This document shows positions 1 to 8,927 of a stretch of 57,655 nt of DNA, one piece after another. The notes beneath the pieces were generated by a model that had not been told where the DNA came from, did not search any database, and was given only the letters and a program-made list of their open reading frames with translations. The number at the start of each line of letters is the position of its first letter. Position 1 is the first letter of the stretch. Position numbers and translations under genes: made by a program. This DNA is from Levilactobacillus lindianensis (GTDB lineage: Bacteria > Bacillota > Bacilli > Lactobacillales > Lactobacillaceae): the NCBI RefSeq assembly GCF_003946095.1, contig NZ_RHOD01000018.1:1-57655 (forward strand). The letters run 5' to 3'.

Positions 1-36
1 GTGCTAGTGCGCCACGTTGAAAACGTGATAAAGTAG
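1..36 (+). CDS. 3' end of an upstream reading frame (partial)
   Basis: The first frame is open from base 1 to a TAG at 34-36 and encodes the tail VLVRHVENVIK. The other two frames stop within 20 bases. A hairpin terminator follows at 42, which fits the end of a real gene. Eleven residues are too few to identify the family. Confidence 0.4.
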   Translation: MLVRHVENVIK

Positions 37-41
37 ATGTA

Positions 42-112
42 CCCAAAGTAATCACTCCCTATATTGGTTGGAATTAGCTACTACCATTGTAAGTGATTGC
101 TTTGGGCTTTTT
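42..112 (+). terminator. Rho-independent terminator, long loop
   Basis: The arms CCCAAAGTAATCACT (42-56) and AGTGATTGCTTTGGG (92-106) pair over 15 bp with one G-T, and are followed by CTTTTT. The 35-base loop is unusually long. It would end transcription of the gene entering from the left edge. Confidence 0.75.
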
Positions 113-204
113 AATTTCTGTTCGGATTAATTATAGAATTTGCCATAAATATAAATAAACTTGACTAAGAACTCACATTTTTGGGTGTTTGGTAAAGGGC
201 TTTC

Positions 205-239
205 AGCCACGGTGAACAAGTGTTCGCCGTGGCTTTTTT
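205..239 (+). terminator. Rho-independent terminator or attenuator before mraZ
   Basis: The arms AGCCACGGTGAA (205-216) and TTCGCCGTGGCT (223-234) form a 12-bp stem with one G-T, and run into six T residues. No gene is visible between this and the terminator at 42-112. It may end a short RNA, insulate the dcw cluster, or attenuate transcription entering mraZ. The 92 bases between the two terminators show nothing else I can support. Confidence 0.75.
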
Positions 240-277
240 GGTGCAAGTGGGGAAATTTATAAAAATTCGGAAACGTT

Positions 278-301
278 GTGGTAGAAAGTGGGGGGGTGTG
301 G
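278..301 (+). promoter_or_regulatory. Predicted MraZ operator: three GTGG direct repeats, 10-bp period
   Basis: GTGG occurs at 278-281, 288-291 and 298-301, exactly one helical turn apart. E. coli MraZ is known to bind direct TGGGN repeats separated by 5-bp spacers in front of its own operon. The spacing here matches that arrangement. The last repeat overlaps the extended -10 of the presumed mraZ promoter, which suits autorepression. A fourth GTGG lies at 247-250, out of register by one base. Confidence 0.7.
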
Positions 302-307
302 TAAACT
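299..307 (+). promoter_or_regulatory. Extended -10 promoter for the dcw cluster (mraZ)
   Basis: TGgTAAACT is an extended -10 element with no good -35 at the expected distance. The 11-mer TGTGGTAAACT that contains it is found again in front of ftsA. It sits about 30 bases upstream of the mraZ start and overlaps the third GTGG repeat. Confidence 0.55.
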
Positions 308-338
308 TGACAATAGTTACAAATAGGGGGTAATGGCC

Positions 339-770
339 ATGTTCATGGGTGAATTCGAGCATTCAATTGATACCAAGGGCAGACTCATTATTCCCGCCAA
401 ATTTCGGGAGCAACTCGGGGGACAATTCGTGGTTACCCGGGGGATGGATGGCTGTTTATTCGGCTACCCCATGACCGAGTGGTCGGCATTACAAGAGAAA
501 TTGAAAGCCTTGCCAGTGAACCGTAAGGATGCCCGGGCTTTTGTCCGGTTCTTCTATTCCGCGGCGACCGAATGTGAGCTCGATAAGCAAGGTCGAATCA
601 ACTTACCAAAATCGCTACGAGATCATGCCGCACTGGCTAAACAGTGTGTCATTGTTGGCGTTGCAAATCGATTTGAAATTTGGAGTCAAGAACGGTGGGA
701 TAAGTTCTCCACCGCGGCCGAAGAAGACTTCGATGATATCGCCGAAAATCTCATTGATTTCGGCATGTAG
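339..770 (+). CDS. mraZ: Transcriptional regulator MraZ
   Basis: MraZ is an AbrB-fold DNA-binding protein that heads the dcw cluster and represses it in E. coli. The protein opens [15 protein letters not shown] and carries the two family repeats (first [13 protein letters not shown], second [13 protein letters not shown]). I chose ATG 339 over ATG 333 because AGGGGG at 325-330 is then 8 bases away and the product is 143 residues, the usual length. It lies 21 bases upstream of rsmH with no terminator between them. The GTGG triplet repeat upstream suggests autoregulation. Confidence 0.97.
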   Translation: MFMGEFEHSIDTKGRLIIPAKFREQLGGQFVVTRGMDGCLFGYPMTEWSALQEKLKALPVNRKDARAFVRFFYSAATECELDKQGRINLPKSLRDHAALAKQCVIVGVANRFEIWSQERWDKFSTAAEEDFDDIAENLIDFGM

Positions 771-791
771 ATAAAGGAGAGGAGAGTGTTT

Positions 792-1736
792 ATGGAAGAC
801 TTTCATCATGTGACGGTACTGCTTAAGGAAGCGGTGGCTGGCTTAGCCATTAAGCCAACAGGAATTTATGTTGACTGCACTCTCGGCGGTGGTGGTCATA
901 GCCAACGTATTCTGGAGCAACTGACGACGGGGCATTTATACGCGTTCGATCAGGACCAGACCGCAATTACATACAATCAAGAACATCTTAAAAAATATTT
1001 GGACAGTGGCAACCTAACCTTCATCAAGAGTAATTTTCGGGATATTAAGACCGAGTTGAATGCTCGGGGGGTGACCGAGGTTGATGGCATTCTTTATGAT
1101 CTCGGGGTATCTTCACCACAGTTCGACGAGGCCGACCGGGGTTTCAGTTACCAACATGATGCGCCACTAGACATGCGCATGGACCAGAGCGCCGACCTCA
1201 CCGCATGGATCGTGGTCAATGAATGGAAGTTCAATGACTTAATGCGAATCTTCCACCGATACGGGGAAGAGAAGTTCGCTAAGCCAATTGCCCGAGCCAT
1301 TGAACGTCACCGAGCCGAAGCACCAATCGACACCACTGGCCAACTGGTTGACATCATCAAGGAAGGGATTCCCGCTGCCGCACGACGGCATGGTGGTCAT
1401 CCCGCTAAGAAGGTCTTCCAAGCCATTCGGATCGCCGTCAACGACGAATTAGGAGCCTTAGAGGATTCTCTTGAACAAGCTGTTGGATTGTTAGCCCTGC
1501 ATGGTCGCATCAGTGCCATTACCTTCCAGTCGCTCGAAGACCGGTTGGTTAAGACCATGTTTCGCGAACAGTCTTCGTTGCCAGAACTCCCCCACGGAAT
1601 TCCGGTGATTCCCGACAATTTACAACCAGATTATAAGCTGGTTAATCGCAAACCAATTCTCCCTTCCGAGGAAGAATTAGCGGCTAACCATCGTGCCCAC
1701 AGTGCAAAATTACGAATTTTAGAAAAAATTAAGTAG
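792..1736 (+). CDS. rsmH: 16S rRNA (cytosine1402-N4)-methyltransferase RsmH
   Basis: RsmH (MraW) uses S-adenosylmethionine to methylate N4 of C1402 in the 30S P site. The N-terminus [14 protein letters not shown] and the SAM-binding segment [11 protein letters not shown] are diagnostic. [21 protein letters not shown] and the C-terminal [25 protein letters not shown] region also match the family. ATG 792 follows AGGAG (780-784) by 7 bases. A GTG at 786 would add two residues and is the alternative. The length of 314 residues is normal. It is the second gene of the dcw transcription unit. Confidence 0.97.
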   Translation: MEDFHHVTVLLKEAVAGLAIKPTGIYVDCTLGGGGHSQRILEQLTTGHLYAFDQDQTAITYNQEHLKKYLDSGNLTFIKSNFRDIKTELNARGVTEVDGILYDLGVSSPQFDEADRGFSYQHDAPLDMRMDQSADLTAWIVVNEWKFNDLMRIFHRYGEEKFAKPIARAIERHRAEAPIDTTGQLVDIIKEGIPAAARRHGGHPAKKVFQAIRIAVNDELGALEDSLEQAVGLLALHGRISAITFQSLEDRLVKTMFREQSSLPELPHGIPVIPDNLQPDYKLVNRKPILPSEEELAANHRAHSAKLRILEKIK

Positions 1737-1778
1737 TTTAGACAATCACTAAATATTGACATAGGAAGATGATCAATT

Positions 1779-2174
1779 ATGGCGCAAAATAATTTAGCTG
1801 AAGCAGTTCCCCTAACACCGGAACCCCAACAACGCCCAAACATAGAACAACCGCAACGACAGACCCAACCCCTCAGTGATCCCACACCGTCAGGCAAACG
1901 TCTGCCATTCTCCAAATTTGAAAAGTGCTTAATGACCGTTTGTGGGTTGGTTTTGGCCTTACTAATGGTAAGTGTTGTGTCCACGAAAATCGCGATGTCC
2001 AATACGGTTCACGACTTACAAAGTCTCAATAATTCTGTCACGACGTATCAAAATCGCAACACCAATGCGCAACAAGAAATAAATGAGTTGCAGAGTCGTA
2101 GCCGGCTTGATAAAATTGCCAAAAAGCAGGGCTTGACCTTGGAAAATGACAGAATAAGGAATGTTAACAAATAA
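1779..2174 (+). CDS. ftsL: Cell division protein FtsL
   Basis: FtsL is a bitopic divisome protein that partners with DivIB/DivIC and the septal PBP-FtsW pair. The protein has a proline/glutamine-rich cytoplasmic tail of about 48 residues, one membrane segment near residues 50-69 and an extracytoplasmic coiled-coil rich in N, Q and L. Sequence identity in this family is low, so the call rests on this architecture, the 131-residue length and the position between rsmH and the PBP. Its stop codon overlaps the next start by one base, suggesting translational coupling. Confidence 0.9.
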   Translation: MAQNNLAEAVPLTPEPQQRPNIEQPQRQTQPLSDPTPSGKRLPFSKFEKCLMTVCGLVLALLMVSVVSTKIAMSNTVHDLQSLNNSVTTYQNRNTNAQQEINELQSRSRLDKIAKKQGLTLENDRIRNVNK

Positions 2175-4336
2175 TGAATGATTCTCAGAAGCGACAAATG
2201 ACAAATAAGCATCCTCGCAGAAATCGGAAGAAATTCGGCCAGTTTCTGTTTTTCCTTTTCATTGGTGTGTTTATCTTGATCGTTGGTCGCTTTTCGTATA
2301 TCTCGATTGGCAAAAAGGTTCAGAACGTGAATCTCAGTGCCTCGGCCCAGAAGCTGTATACGGCTAATGAGACGCTGAAAGCCAGACGAGGAACGATTTA
2401 CGATGCCAATGGCCAAGCGATTGCGGAGGACACCAGTGTCTATTCCCTTTACGTGGTGTTGGATAAGCGTCAGAAAAGTGTTGATGGCCGAAAACTCTAC
2501 GTGACCAACAAGGAAAAAGTTGCCGACGTTCTGGCTAAATACCTGCCGATCAGTCGCAAGAAAGCCTTGGCGACGTTGAATCCTAGCTCGGGACATCCAT
2601 TCCAAGTTGAATTTGGGACGGCGGGACAGAATATCTCGCTAACTACTAAGCAGAAGATCCAGGCGGAACATCTCAGTGGGGTGAACTTTATTCAACAGGA
2701 ATCCCGTTTGTATCCGAACGGGGTCTTTGCTTCTCATTTGATTGGTTTGGCTCAGGCTCAGACGAATAAGGCCGGCCAAACAGCTCTTACTGGGTCAATG
2801 GGTCTGGAACAAGCTTTCAATAAAGAATTAACGGGGACGAATGGGTCCCAAAAGATTAAAAAAGATATGTATGGTTATCAGCTGCCGGGAACTAAGCAGA
2901 AGGCCAAGAAGGCCAAGAATGGGGACAACGTCTATACGACGTTAGATACTCGTTTGCAGACGCTCTTGGAAACGGAAATGAGTCAAGTTCAGGGCCAGGT
3001 CAAGGCCAACTCGATGAACGCCGTGCTTATGAATGCCAAGACAGGAGCCATTCTAGCCGCCACGCAACGGCCAACGTTTAACGCGACGACGAAGAAGGGA
3101 CTCGACAAGGTCTGGCGGAACACGCTGGTTCAAGACGCCTATGAGCCCGGGTCCACCATGAAGATTTTCACGTTGGCTTCATCCATCGACAGTGGCCACT
3201 ACAATGGGAATGCCACCTACCAATCTGGTAAATACACCATTGGTAATCAAGTGGTTCCCGATTGGAACACCTCTGGCTGGGGGACCATTACCTATGACAA
3301 GGGGTTTGCCGTTTCCAGTAACGTGGCCATGGCCCATTTGGAACAACAAATGGGTCACAAGACGTGGAAAAAATACATCGACCGGTTCCTTTTCCTGAAG
3401 AGTACCAAGTCGGGACTGCCGGGTGAATTAACCGGGAGCATCGCCTTTCAACGACCGATCGAACAGGCCGATACCGCGTTCGGCCAAGGGATTCAGGTCA
3501 CCGTCTTCCAGATGATGCAGGCCCTTAGTGCGGTCAGCAATGATGGGAAGATGATGAAGCCTTATGTGATCAGTAAGGTGGTCAATCCCAATAGCAACAA
3601 GACTGTTAAGGCCTATGGGCCACAGAACGTGGCCAATCCAATCTCCGAATCGACGGCAAAGGCCGTGCGGAAACACATGGAAGATGTTGTTTATAAGAAG
3701 TACGGTATTGGGTCCGACTACAAAATGAGTGGGGAACGGGTTGCGGTGAAGACCGGGACCGCCCAAGTCAGTTCCGGGAAGTCCGGGTATCTCTCTGGTG
3801 ACGATAACTACCTGTACTCCGTAGCCGCCATGGTTCCGGCGAGTCATCCGAAGTACGTCATGTACATCACGATGAAGCAACCACACTTGGGGAGTAAGAC
3901 GGCCTCACAGCTGTTGGCGTCCATCATGAAACCTGTGATGGCGCGGGCCCTCCAAGAGGACACCGAAACCATCAATACCAAAGAAAGTAAGATGCCAACG
4001 GTTACCGGAATGTCGGTAGCGAGCGCAACCCAGGCCCTAACCAAGGCTGGAGCGACCGTCACAACCCTAGGCACCGGACAAAAAGTTCAAAAACAGTCGG
4101 TTACGGCTGGAACCACGTTATACCGGGATCAACGAGTCTTTATCAAGACGGGTGGGACCGTCGCTCTGCCAAGTTTGACCGGCTGGTCTAAGGGTGATGT
4201 GGTAAAATTAGCACAGATTGAAGGCTTAAAGCTGAACGTGAGTGGTGATGGCTATGTCACGAAGCAGAGTATCAAGGCCGGCACGACAGTGGGGTCTGGT
4301 GCCACATTAACGGTCACTTTACGCCAAAATAAATGA
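2174..4336 (+). CDS. pbp2X: Septal penicillin-binding protein (PBP2x/FtsI type) with two PASTA domains
   Basis: This is the septal peptidoglycan transpeptidase, acting outside the membrane with FtsW. A basic N-terminus and one membrane anchor (about 21-40) are followed by the PBP dimerisation domain. The transpeptidase domain has all three signature motifs: S327-T-M-K330, S381-S-N383 and K526-T-G-T529. Two PASTA repeats fill roughly the last 120 residues, beginning MPTVTGM and VALPSLTG. At 720 residues it fits PBP2x-like proteins of lactic acid bacteria. It overlaps ftsL by one base and precedes mraY, the standard dcw order. Confidence 0.96.
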   Translation: MNDSQKRQMTNKHPRRNRKKFGQFLFFLFIGVFILIVGRFSYISIGKKVQNVNLSASAQKLYTANETLKARRGTIYDANGQAIAEDTSVYSLYVVLDKRQKSVDGRKLYVTNKEKVADVLAKYLPISRKKALATLNPSSGHPFQVEFGTAGQNISLTTKQKIQAEHLSGVNFIQQESRLYPNGVFASHLIGLAQAQTNKAGQTALTGSMGLEQAFNKELTGTNGSQKIKKDMYGYQLPGTKQKAKKAKNGDNVYTTLDTRLQTLLETEMSQVQGQVKANSMNAVLMNAKTGAILAATQRPTFNATTKKGLDKVWRNTLVQDAYEPGSTMKIFTLASSIDSGHYNGNATYQSGKYTIGNQVVPDWNTSGWGTITYDKGFAVSSNVAMAHLEQQMGHKTWKKYIDRFLFLKSTKSGLPGELTGSIAFQRPIEQADTAFGQGIQVTVFQMMQALSAVSNDGKMMKPYVISKVVNPNSNKTVKAYGPQNVANPISESTAKAVRKHMEDVVYKKYGIGSDYKMSGERVAVKTGTAQVSSGKSGYLSGDDNYLYSVAAMVPASHPKYVMYITMKQPHLGSKTASQLLASIMKPVMARALQEDTETINTKESKMPTVTGMSVASATQALTKAGATVTTLGTGQKVQKQSVTAGTTLYRDQRVFIKTGGTVALPSLTGWSKGDVVKLAQIEGLKLNVSGDGYVTKQSIKAGTTVGSGATLTVTLRQNK

Positions 4337-4357
4337 GAATGAGGATTGATTGGAACA

Positions 4358-5329
4358 ATGATGACTATTTTGTTACCCCTGGTGGGTAGTTTTCTAATTA
4401 CCGTGGCATTTATGCCCGCTTTAATTCGTTACTTCCGTGCCCGGCACGAAGGCCAAATGATTCGTGAAGAGGGCCCGAGTTGGCACGAAAAGAAGTCCGG
4501 AACACCGACCATGGGTGGGTTGCTCTACATGATTGCGATCGTCGTCATGACCTTAGCAACCAGCTGGATTGTCCAGCCGCACCACGTCTTACCTACTACG
4601 TGGATTTTATTATTTATTCTCGTGTTGTATGGGGGCTTGGGTGCCTGGGATGACAGCATCAAGTTGTTCCATCGCCAAAATGAAGGCCTGAAGGCTTGGC
4701 AGAAAATGCTGGGCCAAATTGTCGGGGCACTCATCTTATTCTGGGTTTACACCCATGAACAATTGCCTATGGCCTTGCACATTCCCGGAATTGGGGATTG
4801 GCACATGGGCGGTTGGTACGCGCTCTTTATTATCGTGTGGTTGGTGGGCTTCTCTAATGCCGTGAATCTTTCCGATGGCCTGGATGGCCTGGTGAGTGGT
4901 TTAGCTAGCATTTCTTTTGCGGCTTACGGTGTCGTTGCCTTCCAACAACATCAATTAAACATTGCGATTTTTTGTTTCGCCGTAGTCGGCGGTCTTCTCG
5001 GTTTTCTCATTTTTAATCACAAACCAGCAAAGATATTTATGGGGGATACGGGATCCTTGGCTTTAGGCGGCGCCCTAGCGGCGGTTGCCATCCTGTTACA
5101 CCACGAATTATCTCTATTGTGGATCGGGTTGGTCTTTGTGATTGAGACGGCGAGTGTTATTTTGCAAGTGGCTTCATTCAAACTAACGGGTAAGCGGATT
5201 TTCCTCATGAGTCCCATTCATCACCACTTTGAAATGCTGGGGTGGAGCGAATGGAAGATTGATTTTACTTTCTGGGGAATCGGGTTAATCACCGCAGTTA
5301 GTGGTGTTTGGGTCATGCTAGCGAACTAA
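4358..5329 (+). CDS. mraY: Phospho-N-acetylmuramoyl-pentapeptide-transferase MraY
   Basis: MraY transfers phospho-MurNAc-pentapeptide from UDP to undecaprenyl phosphate, making lipid I at the inner face of the membrane. About ten hydrophobic segments are visible. Family motifs include SGTPTMGG near residue 50, NLSDGLDGL and [11 protein letters not shown], and [10 protein letters not shown] near the end. The start is uncertain: ATG 4358 and ATG 4361 are preceded only by GAGG at 4341-4344, while a TTG at 4346 would add four residues. It is followed directly by a strong terminator. Confidence 0.96.
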   Translation: MMTILLPLVGSFLITVAFMPALIRYFRARHEGQMIREEGPSWHEKKSGTPTMGGLLYMIAIVVMTLATSWIVQPHHVLPTTWILLFILVLYGGLGAWDDSIKLFHRQNEGLKAWQKMLGQIVGALILFWVYTHEQLPMALHIPGIGDWHMGGWYALFIIVWLVGFSNAVNLSDGLDGLVSGLASISFAAYGVVAFQQHQLNIAIFCFAVVGGLLGFLIFNHKPAKIFMGDTGSLALGGALAAVAILLHHELSLLWIGLVFVIETASVILQVASFKLTGKRIFLMSPIHHHFEMLGWSEWKIDFTFWGIGLITAVSGVWVMLAN

Positions 5330-5345
5330 CGACTGAAGACTAATG

Positions 5346-5381
5346 GGCTAGCTTGCTCGTTAGAGTCAAGCTAGCCTTTTT
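5346..5381 (+). terminator. Rho-independent terminator inside the dcw cluster
   Basis: The arms GGCTAGCTTG (5346-5355) and CAAGCTAGCC (5367-5376) are perfectly complementary over 10 bp and run into TTTTT. It lies 17 bases after the mraY stop and 40 bases before murD, splitting the cluster into two transcription units unless readthrough occurs. Confidence 0.85.
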
Positions 5382-5420
5382 ATATCAGGTATAAGAAAGA
5401 AATGGAGAGCGAACGGAGTT

Positions 5421-6800
5421 ATGAAGCAGATTAAGCGATATGCGGGTAAAAAGGTTTTGGTTTTAGGACTCGCCAAGAGTGGAACGAATGCCGCCAAGTT
5501 ATTAAAACGGCTGGGTGCCGTAGTCACGGTGAGTGATGTTCAGCCGCTGAACGAGAATAAAGACGCCCAGGAGCTCGAACAAGCAGGGTTTAAGGTCATC
5601 TTAGGGTTACAGACCCCAGATCTCCTAGACGCCGGCTACGACCTTATGGTGAAGAATCCTGGTATCCCCTATGATGTGCCGATCGTCAAGAAGGCCTTAG
5701 AGCTGAAGCTGCCGATTATTACCGAAATGGAGTTAACGGGTGAAGTCGCAGATGCCGAGTTAGTGGCGGTCACTGGGAGTAACGGGAAAACGACGACGAC
5801 CACGATGATTCAAAAGATGTTGGATCATGATCGGCAGGCTGGTCATGCCCGATACGCCGGAAACATTGGTGTGCCAGCCAGCATGGTGGCTCAAGAGGTG
5901 ACGGCTGAAGATACCTTAGTTCTGGAGGTTTCCAGTTTCATGCTAGTGGGGACCACCGAATTTCACCCACATATCGCGGTCTTAACGAACATCTTCTCTA
6001 ACCATTTGGATTATCACAAAACGCGCGCCAACTACGTTGCGGCCAAGATGAAGATTACGGCTAACCAGACAGCTGACGATTACTTTGTCGTCAACTTTGA
6101 CAATCCAGAATGGCGAGAACTCAGTACCCATTCTGCGGCCAAAGTGGTGCCATTCTCACGGCAGGGCCAATCCGAAGATGGGGCTTACGAACGTGACAGT
6201 TTCCTGTACTTCCGTGGTGAAAGAATCATGGCGGCAGCCGATATCAAGGTTCCTGGTGACCACAACATCGAGAACGCCTTGGCAGCGATCGCCGTTGCCA
6301 AGATTAAGGGCGTTAGTACCGCGGCTATTGTCGGAGTGCTCAAGAGCTTCGGTGGGGTTCGTCATCGGACACAGTACGTGTTAGAGGCTGAGGGTCGGCA
6401 GTATTACAATGACTCCAAGGCGACCGACATGGAAGCCACAGAGATGGCTTTGAAGGGCTTTAAGGCGCCAGTTGTGCTCTTAGCCGGCGGTCTTGACCGT
6501 GGCTATACCTTTGAGAAGATGGTGCCAGCCTTCAAGGATCATGTGAAGGCCATCATTCTCTTTGGTCAGACGGCCAAGTTACTGGAAGATACAGCCAAGC
6601 AGGCGGGAATTCCGACGATTCGCTTAACTGAGAACGTTGAAACGGCCGTCCCACTGGCCTATGAACTTAGCGAACCGGGCGACATTATTTTGCTCTCACC
6701 GGCGAACGCAAGCTGGGATCAATACCCGAACTTTGAAGTTCGAGGAGACCGGTTTATCAAAGCCGTTGAACAGTTGACGGGTAAGCAGGAGGAAAAATAA
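5421..6800 (+). CDS. murD: UDP-N-acetylmuramoyl-L-alanine:D-glutamate ligase MurD
   Basis: MurD adds D-glutamate to UDP-MurNAc-L-Ala with ATP, in the cytoplasm. The N-terminal Rossmann-like domain begins [17 protein letters not shown]. The central ATPase has the P-loop [11 protein letters not shown] (117-127). The segment [16 protein letters not shown], the phosphate-binding NDSKATD and the C-terminal [12 protein letters not shown] motif all match the family. The length of 459 residues is standard. CGGAG sits 5-7 bases before the ATG. MurG follows after one base, so the two are co-translated. Confidence 0.97.
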   Translation: MKQIKRYAGKKVLVLGLAKSGTNAAKLLKRLGAVVTVSDVQPLNENKDAQELEQAGFKVILGLQTPDLLDAGYDLMVKNPGIPYDVPIVKKALELKLPIITEMELTGEVADAELVAVTGSNGKTTTTTMIQKMLDHDRQAGHARYAGNIGVPASMVAQEVTAEDTLVLEVSSFMLVGTTEFHPHIAVLTNIFSNHLDYHKTRANYVAAKMKITANQTADDYFVVNFDNPEWRELSTHSAAKVVPFSRQGQSEDGAYERDSFLYFRGERIMAAADIKVPGDHNIENALAAIAVAKIKGVSTAAIVGVLKSFGGVRHRTQYVLEAEGRQYYNDSKATDMEATEMALKGFKAPVVLLAGGLDRGYTFEKMVPAFKDHVKAIILFGQTAKLLEDTAKQAGIPTIRLTENVETAVPLAYELSEPGDIILLSPANASWDQYPNFEVRGDRFIKAVEQLTGKQEEK

Positions 6801-6801
6801 T

Positions 6802-7896
6802 ATGCGATTAATTGTATCTGGTGGGGGAACCGGGGGTCACATTTATCCGGCACTGGCCCTAATCAAAGCCTTAAAGAAGCGCGACCCCGATGCCGAGGTG
6901 CTCTACGTTGGGTCCGAACGGGGACTGGAAAGTTCCATCGTGCCAGCTAAGGGAATTCCGTTCAAGTCGACGAAGATTCAAGGGTTCAAACGATCCTTGT
7001 CGCTTGAAAATTTCAAGACGATTTACTTATTCTTGAAGAGTGTTCACGAGACCAAGAAGATGATTCGGGAATTCAAGCCCGACGTCGTGGTCGGCACCGG
7101 TGGTTACGTTTCTGGTGCGGTGGTTTACGCCGCCAGCCGTCTACATATTCCGACAATGATTCACGAACAAAACAGTGTGGTTGGGATTACGAATCGTTTT
7201 CTGAGCCGTTACGTTGACCGGATCGCTTACGTTTTTGACGCCGCGGTTGATCAGTTGCCAGCCAACAAAATGGTCAAGACCGGGAATCCACGGGCCCAGG
7301 AAGCCGCCGAAGTGGTCAGTCACTTCAGTTGGTCGGAATACCACCTGCAGGACAATCGCCCAACGTTACTAATCTTCGGGGGGTCTCAAGGCGCCTTGAA
7401 GATCAACGCCGCAACGGTTGAAGCCATTCCGGAATTTAATCAACGCGACTACCAAGTGGTCTTCGTCACGGGGCAGAAGCGCTACGACGGGGTCATGGAC
7501 CAATTAAAAGGTGTGACCCTCAACGACAACGTGGTCGTGAAGCCTTACATTCCTAACATGCCAGAAGTTTTGCCTAAGGTGGCGGCCATTGTTGGGCGTG
7601 CCGGAGCGACCAGCCTGGCTGAAATCACGGCGGATGGAATTCCATCAATCCTGATTCCCAGTCCTTACGTAACAGCGGATCACCAGACTAAGAATGCGCA
7701 GTCTCTAGTTAATGTGGGAGCTGCCGAAATCATTAAGGAAGCCGATCTGACCGGAGACACGTTGGTTACTAAGGCTGACCAGTTGATGAATGACGATGGT
7801 CTGCGCCAGGATATGGCACAGGCGTCGAAACAATTAGGCGTACCAGATGCGGCGGACCGTGTCTTAGACGTCGTCTTAGCGCTCAAGCGAGATTAG
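6802..7896 (+). CDS. murG: Undecaprenyldiphospho-muramoylpentapeptide beta-N-acetylglucosaminyltransferase MurG
   Basis: MurG adds GlcNAc to lipid I to give lipid II on the cytoplasmic face of the membrane. The N-terminal glycine-rich loop [15 protein letters not shown], the [10 protein letters not shown] segment, [17 protein letters not shown] and the C-terminal domain motif [12 protein letters not shown] identify the GT28 family. [23 protein letters not shown] is the donor-binding region. The 364-residue length is typical. AGGAGG lies 8 bases upstream, inside the 3' end of murD. Confidence 0.97.
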   Translation: MRLIVSGGGTGGHIYPALALIKALKKRDPDAEVLYVGSERGLESSIVPAKGIPFKSTKIQGFKRSLSLENFKTIYLFLKSVHETKKMIREFKPDVVVGTGGYVSGAVVYAASRLHIPTMIHEQNSVVGITNRFLSRYVDRIAYVFDAAVDQLPANKMVKTGNPRAQEAAEVVSHFSWSEYHLQDNRPTLLIFGGSQGALKINAATVEAIPEFNQRDYQVVFVTGQKRYDGVMDQLKGVTLNDNVVVKPYIPNMPEVLPKVAAIVGRAGATSLAEITADGIPSILIPSPYVTADHQTKNAQSLVNVGAAEIIKEADLTGDTLVTKADQLMNDDGLRQDMAQASKQLGVPDAADRVLDVVLALKRD

Positions 7897-7928
7897 CGCA
7901 AAATTTACAAAGCGGGAGGTGACCAGCC

Positions 7929-8786
7929 ATGAAGTTTCGCCTTAACCGGCACGATGAGAAGCAGCAACAGTCGTTGACGCCCTGGGAAGATTATCAGCGC
8001 CAGGCAGCAGCCAAGAAGAAGCAACGCCGTACGCCGAACTGGATTCACCAGGCCAAGCGCATCGGGGATAAACTGCCGCGGTTAAAGCATCAGCGAAACC
8101 GGAAGTTAGTTCGTCGATTGATCATTCTCCTGTCTAGCTTTACGGCGGTCATCTTGGTCATGGTTTATCTGCTCTGTCCGCTAAGTCATTTTCAAACAGT
8201 CAAGGTGACCGGCGCCCATGCGTTAACTGCCGCAGAGGTTCAAGACGCCGTTCAAGTTCGTTCGGGTGAGTCGATTTATTCACTGTTCGGGCACACGGCG
8301 CAGTTTGAAAGCCAGGCACCAAAACGAAACTCAAGGATTAAGCAAGCTAAGATTACGTTCCGTCAACCGAATCAGGCAACCATCGCCATTGTCGAATACG
8401 ACACGGCGGGGTACGTGATGCGGGGAAGTAAGTACGATGAAATCTTGGAGAATGGTGTGGTGAGCGAACAATCTGTCTCACAGCCGAAGAGTGGAACGCC
8501 GGTTTACAGTAAGTTTAAGCAAGCGAAAACCTTGCACCGGATGATTCTGCAGTACGCCCAGCTAGATGCTGAGATTAAACGCAGCATCAGTGAAATCCAG
8601 GCGTCACCAACGAAAGATAATCCGAACCGGGTTCATTTATTCATGAATGACGGGAATGAAGTTTACGCAAGCATCCCGTCCTTTGCGAAAAAAATGGCGT
8701 ATTATCCAGGAATTGCGGCGAAGATGAAACAAAAAGGTGTCGTCAATTTGGAAGTCGGGGCGTACTCATATCCCTTCAAGAAATAA
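7929..8786 (+). CDS. divIB: Cell division protein DivIB/FtsQ
   Basis: DivIB is a bitopic divisome protein that forms a complex with FtsL and DivIC. A long, basic cytoplasmic tail (about 63 residues, with WEDYQRQ) is followed by a membrane segment near 64-82. A POTRA-type domain starting FQTVKVTGAHALTAAEVQ and a beta domain come next. The gamma tail is short, ending YSYPFKK. The length of 285 residues fits lactobacilli. GGGAGGTGA lies 8-12 bases upstream. It is the last gene before the second promoter at ftsA. Confidence 0.94.
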   Translation: MKFRLNRHDEKQQQSLTPWEDYQRQAAAKKKQRRTPNWIHQAKRIGDKLPRLKHQRNRKLVRRLIILLSSFTAVILVMVYLLCPLSHFQTVKVTGAHALTAAEVQDAVQVRSGESIYSLFGHTAQFESQAPKRNSRIKQAKITFRQPNQATIAIVEYDTAGYVMRGSKYDEILENGVVSEQSVSQPKSGTPVYSKFKQAKTLHRMILQYAQLDAEIKRSISEIQASPTKDNPNRVHLFMNDGNEVYASIPSFAKKMAYYPGIAAKMKQKGVVNLEVGAYSYPFKK

Positions 8787-8823
8787 ATCATTTTGATTGC
8801 AGTGACGAAAAAGCGTCAATAAG

Positions 8824-8878
8824 GCTTTTTCAACCCCTAGTAAATGTGGTAAACTGAAAAATAATTAGGGGAAAAAGC
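8824..8878 (+). promoter_or_regulatory. ftsA promoter bracketed by an inverted repeat
   Basis: GCTTTTTCaaCCCCTA (8824-8839) and TAGGGGAAAAAGC (8866-8878) are complementary apart from a 2-base bulge. They enclose TGTGGTAAACT, whose extended -10 (TGgTAAACT) covers 8847-8855, with a weak TTTTCA -35 at 8827-8832. The 11-mer is identical to the mraZ promoter core. The repeat could be an operator or an RNA hairpin in read-through transcripts. The sequence shows the repeat and promoter core; the regulator is unknown. Confidence 0.6.
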
Positions 8879-8927
8879 GAATTCATGCAGTGTTGATAGT
8901 AGATTAACTTAGGAGGTTCCTTTTTCT

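Noticed and set aside
307-312. Consensus TTGACA just upstream of mraZ
   Set aside because: A -10 at 17 bp would fall at 330-335, on the start codon, so it cannot be the mraZ -35. The extended -10 at 299-307 is preferred.
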